Origin: CAWDVK01 sp963805715
GTDB taxonomy: Bacteria; Actinomycetota; Actinomycetes; Streptosporangiales; Streptosporangiaceae
Length of the DNA stretch: 64,000 nucleotides
Assembly (NCBI GenBank): GCA_963805715.1
Contig: CAWDVK010000006.1
Coordinates: 124,001-188,000, forward strand
Direction of reading: 5' to 3'
The notes below the pieces were generated by a model that worked only from the letters and a program-made list of their open reading frames with translations, did not search any database and was not told the origin of the DNA. Below are positions 60,662-64,000 of this stretch, one piece after another. The position numbers were made by a program, and so were the translations under genes. Each line of letters opens with the position of its first letter. Position 1 is the stretch's first letter.

Positions 60662-63600
60662 CAGCCCAGCACCGCGAGCACGTCCTTCTGGATAAGCAGC
60701 AGGTCAGTGACCTCGCGGTCATTGTCGGCGAGAATCACCACTTTCTCCTTCGAGGATGGCCGGGACCGGCGCGCCAGCGCGATAGTCCGATCGAACATCG
60801 ATAGCGCGCCCTGGTCCTTGGGTGCGGCGGTGAACACAAGCTGCAGGCCGAGCTGGTCTGCGGCGAAGCGCATCGTGCGTATGAACGAGTCAGCGGATGC
60901 TTGCCCGAAGGGGTTGTCCAGCCAGAGCCATCCGATCGATGCGGCGTCTCCGGCAGCGCGCACGCGTGTCATCGCCGCGTACAGCAGCACGCCCGCGGTC
61001 ACGCGCTGCCCGCATGAGAAGTTCTTCAGCTCTGCGATATCGACGCGGTCCAGGCTCAGATCAGTGTGCGGCTTGAGCAGCCGCACCCGGAACGGGGCCT
61101 CGACCAGCGCCCTGGCGGCGGCGAACAGCAGTGTCTCCGCGTCCGACTTCCCCGCTCCGGGGGTGAGCAGGGAATGGACGACGCGGGCTACTCTGTCGAT
61201 CGCCACCGACTCGTCGTCTGGCTGCGGGTCGTGGTCGATGATGACGAACTGGCGCTGGGACCAGTTCCCCAGTCCCTCCGGGAGCTGGGACTGGTTCTGG
61301 TAGGCGCGGAGCCGGTGGATCGCCGTTGTCGCCTGGAGGTGAAGCATCCGCGCGCAGGCACGCACGTTCTGGTCATGGCGGTCCAGGTCATCGCGCAAGG
61401 ACGCGGCACGCTGCTCAAGCTGGCCGGCGATGCGTTCGGCATCCTGGGAAAGTTGCGCGTCGCCGCGCAGCCTCGCGATCAGGTCTGCCATGCGGGGATC
61501 GCCTGCTTCCTCGATCTTGCGTGCCTCAGGGCCATTCGCGTAGGCGCGGATTTTCCGCGCGGCTGACTCCTCGGCCTGGACGCTCGCGGTGAGCTGCTCG
61601 CCGGACTGGCGGACACGCTCGGCGATACCGGCGAGCCGGCGCCGCAGCTCAGCAGCGTCGCCGGCTGGCTGGCCGCTGATGGCAGAATCAGCGAGGTAAC
61701 GTAGCTGACCGATGGAGGCCTCGACGAGATCGAGGTCGTGACTCGCCGACTCGGCGGTCTCCGCGGCTTCCCTGGCGGCCAGTTCCTCGGCTCGCGCCGT
61801 ATTCCCCATCTCGTTGGCAAGTTCGTCGAGCCGCTCCGCATAGCGGTCTGCATCCGCCGGGACGGTAACCTCCCTGTCGGCAGGGAATCCCTCCACGTCG
61901 GGAGACGTGCGGTCGGTGGGGCGCTCGTCAGAGCGTTGCCGATACTGGCTGGCGGCGGTTTCGGCAGCCGCCTGGGCCCGGCCGTATTCTTGCCGGGCCT
62001 CCGCTTCCCGCTGGATCTCCTCGTTGATCGATCGCTCCAGCGCAACAGGATGCCTGGCACCGTCGGTGTCGGCGTATTCTTCCGCCAGCTGCCGGATATC
62101 AGGTCTGGCGTCGAGCTTGCTGTTGAGGTCCGCGAGCTGCCGCCTGGCTTGAGCGGCCTGTTCATGAAGTCCGGGATCGACCGCTTTTTCGGCTATGGAT
62201 TCTCCGACGGCTTCCAGCCGCGCGCGGATAGTCAGCTCGTCGTCATCAGGCACGGGTCCCGCCGTGATAGCCGACAGGCCCGCCGCGCGCAGCGCCTCTG
62301 CCGCATCGTCCCGGAGGTGGCGATGCGCGCGTGCCTGCTGGGTCAAGTCCGCCAGCTTCGCGTTGAGTGCCGTTTTGCGTGCGGCGAGTTCCTGAACTTG
62401 TCGCCGTGATTCGGAGATGGCTAGCCGCAGGTCGGGAAGCTCTTTCCGGAGCTGATCGAAGGCGCTGGCCGCGGTGACCGCAGGGGCCAGCCGGCGCCGG
62501 GTCTCCGTTGACTGATCGACGGTCCGCTGCGCTTGATCTTGGTCTCGCAGGCGATCGGCAAGCTGCCGTGCGAGGTTATCCAGCTTTTCAGTTGCGGTGT
62601 TCTCGGCGTCTGCTGCGGCCTGATGGCGTTCGCGCGCTGTCCGGATCTTCTCGTCCAGCCCTGGCCGTGGATCCTCGGTAAGGTCATCCCAGAGCTGTGT
62701 CAGGGCCGCGAGCATGTGCCGTGCATTCGTGCCGCGCAGCGTTGCTGTTTGCTCACGTTGCCTGGCATCGGCGAGAGCATCCCTGGCAGCGATCAGCATC
62801 TCGTCGGCCGCTGCCCGGTCATACGTCCCCGGGTGCGGCAGGAGCACCTGCCCGCAGGTGCCATCGTCCGTGCCGGGGCGGCTGATCATGGCGGCGGCCG
62901 TACTGTCTGCGATCGCACCAATCCACACCGCCGTATCGCGTGGCACCGTCCCGGCAGCTGCCACCGCCGCCTCCAGCATGCCGGGCTGGGCGAGGACCAG
63001 GCCGGAGGCGATCTCGGGCCGGGCATTGGCGAACGCTGCGGCGGCCTCGGGCGTCTTGGTATCCGCGAGCCACCGCCACCCGGTCCACACCGGTATCTCC
63101 TGCGTGTCCTTGATGGTGCGTGCGAGTTTGTCCGCGAGGACCGAGCCTGGGAGCAGGCCGTCCTCTCCAACCGAGTCGATCGTGCGCTGGGCGTCACGGG
63201 TGTCGCGCCTCGCCTCCGCGGCGTCAACGTCAGCGGAGTTTGCCGCCTGCTGGAGCATGTCTGTCAGTGAAGTCCTGGCCGTCCATAGGTCCGTTGCGAG
63301 CTCGCCGGCGGTGTCGAGCAGCCGCTCGTCATGGGACAGCGAGCGGACGCGACGGTTTACGTCGTCCCGGCGCCGCTGCGCGCCGTCCGCGTCTGCCTCG
63401 GCGCGGGTCGCATTGTTGCGTGCTGTCTCGGCTGCCTGTCGCTGAGCGGCGATTTCGCTGTCAATGCCGCGGAGTGCTTGCTTCGCGGTTTCGGCGGCCT
63501 GGCGTGCTGATTCGGCCTGGCCGGCCAGGAACTTGTCGCGGTCCGCGGGGCGTGTCCCCTCAGTGAGGAGTCCCGCGGCGACGGCCTCGGCTATTACCTG

Positions 63601-64000
63601 CTCGGATCGGGCCTCCTCTTCGCGTCCCTTGCGTTCCTTCTCGGTCACGGTGGCATGCTCGGCAACCGCGCCTTGCCAGGCTTGCTCAGCCGCGTTCAGG
63701 TCCCTGTCCGCACGCTCGCGCTCCCGGTCGGCTGCCGCGAAGGCTCCCGCCGCCTGGTCGCGGCGGTGGGTGAGCAGGCGGGCAAGCTGGTCCCGGTACT
63801 GTTGCTCGTGGCGGCGGAGCGCAGACGTTTCCTTCTCGGCGGTGTCCAGACGTTCCTCGAGCCCGGAAAGCGTGCTTGCGGTGAGCCTCGCCTCGTGCAC
63901 ACCGGCAACCATCTGCCATGCGGCCAGCGCTCTTACTGCCTCGTCCCGGACCCGGCACCGCTCCTTGGCGGCTTCCTCGGCCGCGTCGGCCCGCAGCTTC
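60661..64000 (-). CDS. SMC/JetC-like coiled-coil ATPase, N-terminus beyond window
   Basis: At least 1112 residues; the frame is open to the right edge, so the Walker A lies outside. Long Ala/Arg/Glu-rich coiled coils fill most of it, with a break around IPVWTGWRWLADTKTPEAAAAFANARPEI. The C-terminal head has FSCGQRVTAGVLLYAAM (signature) and IGWLWLDNPFG (Walker B, D-N instead of D-E), then LGLQLVFTAAP. JetC is the SMC-like motor of Wadjet, which recognises and loops plasmid DNA. JetA and JetB should lie upstream, outside the window. Confidence 0.68.
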   Translation of the reverse strand, partial: KLRADAAEEAAKERCRVRDEAVRALAAWQMVAGVHEARLTASTLSGLEERLDTAEKETSALRRHEQQYRDQLARLLTHRRDQAAGAFAAADRERERADRDLNAAEQAWQGAVAEHATVTEKERKGREEEARSEQVIAEAVAAGLLTEGTRPADRDKFLAGQAESARQAAETAKQALRGIDSEIAAQRQAAETARNNATRAEADADGAQRRRDDVNRRVRSLSHDERLLDTAGELATDLWTARTSLTDMLQQAANSADVDAAEARRDTRDAQRTIDSVGEDGLLPGSVLADKLARTIKDTQEIPVWTGWRWLADTKTPEAAAAFANARPEIASGLVLAQPGMLEAAVAAAGTVPRDTAVWIGAIADSTAAAMISRPGTDDGTCGQVLLPHPGTYDRAAADEMLIAARDALADARQREQTATLRGTNARHMLAALTQLWDDLTEDPRPGLDEKIRTARERHQAAADAENTATEKLDNLARQLADRLRDQDQAQRTVDQSTETRRRLAPAVTAASAFDQLRKELPDLRLAISESRRQVQELAARKTALNAKLADLTQQARAHRHLRDDAAEALRAAGLSAITAGPVPDDDELTIRARLEAVGESIAEKAVDPGLHEQAAQARRQLADLNSKLDARPDIRQLAEEYADTDGARHPVALERSINEEIQREAEARQEYGRAQAAAETAASQYRQRSDERPTDRTSPDVEGFPADREVTVPADADRYAERLDELANEMGNTARAEELAAREAAETAESASHDLDLVEASIGQLRYLADSAISGQPAGDAAELRRRLAGIAERVRQSGEQLTASVQAEESAARKIRAYANGPEARKIEEAGDPRMADLIARLRGDAQLSQDAERIAGQLEQRAASLRDDLDRHDQNVRACARMLHLQATTAIHRLRAYQNQSQLPEGLGNWSQRQFVIIDHDPQPDDESVAIDRVARVVHSLLTPGAGKSDAETLLFAAARALVEAPFRVRLLKPHTDLSLDRVDIAELKNFSCGQRVTAGVLLYAAMTRVRAAGDAASIGWLWLDNPFGQASADSFIRTMRFAADQLGLQLVFTAAPKDQGALSMFDRTIALARRSRPSSKEKVVILADNDREVTDLLLIQKDVLAVLG

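Overview
The window comes from a very GC-rich actinobacterium. SARP/AfsR regulators, an Rpf/LysM secreted protein, an F420-type PPOX enzyme, GTG starts and many ATGA/GTGA gene overlaps point to Actinomycetota, probably a soil group near Streptosporangiales; the exact taxon cannot be read from the sequence.

Left part (1-35.8 kb), mostly chromosomal backbone: a partial bluB; a VOC protein; csbD; a secreted S53 acid peptidase; a PH-domain (YdbS/YdbT) pair; a five-gene cluster with a circularly permuted ATP-grasp, an alpha-E protein and three transglutaminase-like proteins (9.7-14.8 kb); a polyhydroxyalkanoate-type cluster (15.3-22.6 kb) of PhaC (two frameshifts), thiolase and two acyl-CoA ligases, divergent from a PhaZ-type depolymerase; a SARP-NB-ARC-TPR regulator divergent from another acyl-CoA ligase; an Rpf-like LysM protein; two GT-C-like membrane proteins; a Fpg/Nei glycosylase; and a ferritin-like/VIT1 transporter. 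A near-identical operator, ACCNATCGTTCGGTT, lies before the frameshifted tetR gene (6.37 kb) and before the ligase/thiolase/phaC operon (21.61 kb).

Scars: several places hold recognisable pieces of genes. These are an ArsR tail, AHSA1 head and frameshifted TetR (5.6-6.76 kb), a SnoaL-like gene with an internal deletion (7.2 kb), a TetR tail with a nonsense codon (14.9 kb), an FtsX-like tail (32.8 kb), and MBL, TPP-enzyme and M20 amidohydrolase fragments (36-37.2 kb).

Right part (37.3-64 kb), accessory and defence-like: DUF899 behind two tandem dyads; a 2OG-Fe(II) oxygenase; a TOTE-type primase-helicase divergent from a Bles03-domain protein; a decayed integrative element (integrase pieces, a rifamycin phosphotransferase gene, a nuclease stub, a toxin-antitoxin pair, a 53-nt 3' tRNA-Lys fragment acting as an att scar with flanking GAGCAAACATGG repeats); a nucleotidyltransferase; and then a cassette of little-known proteins. 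That cassette has two related helical proteins, three proteins with PD-(D/E)XK-like segments and an HNH protein, and it leads into a Wadjet-like TOPRIM (JetD-like) plus SMC-like (JetC-like) pair that runs off the right edge. The 51.4-64 kb block is the best candidate for an undescribed defence system.
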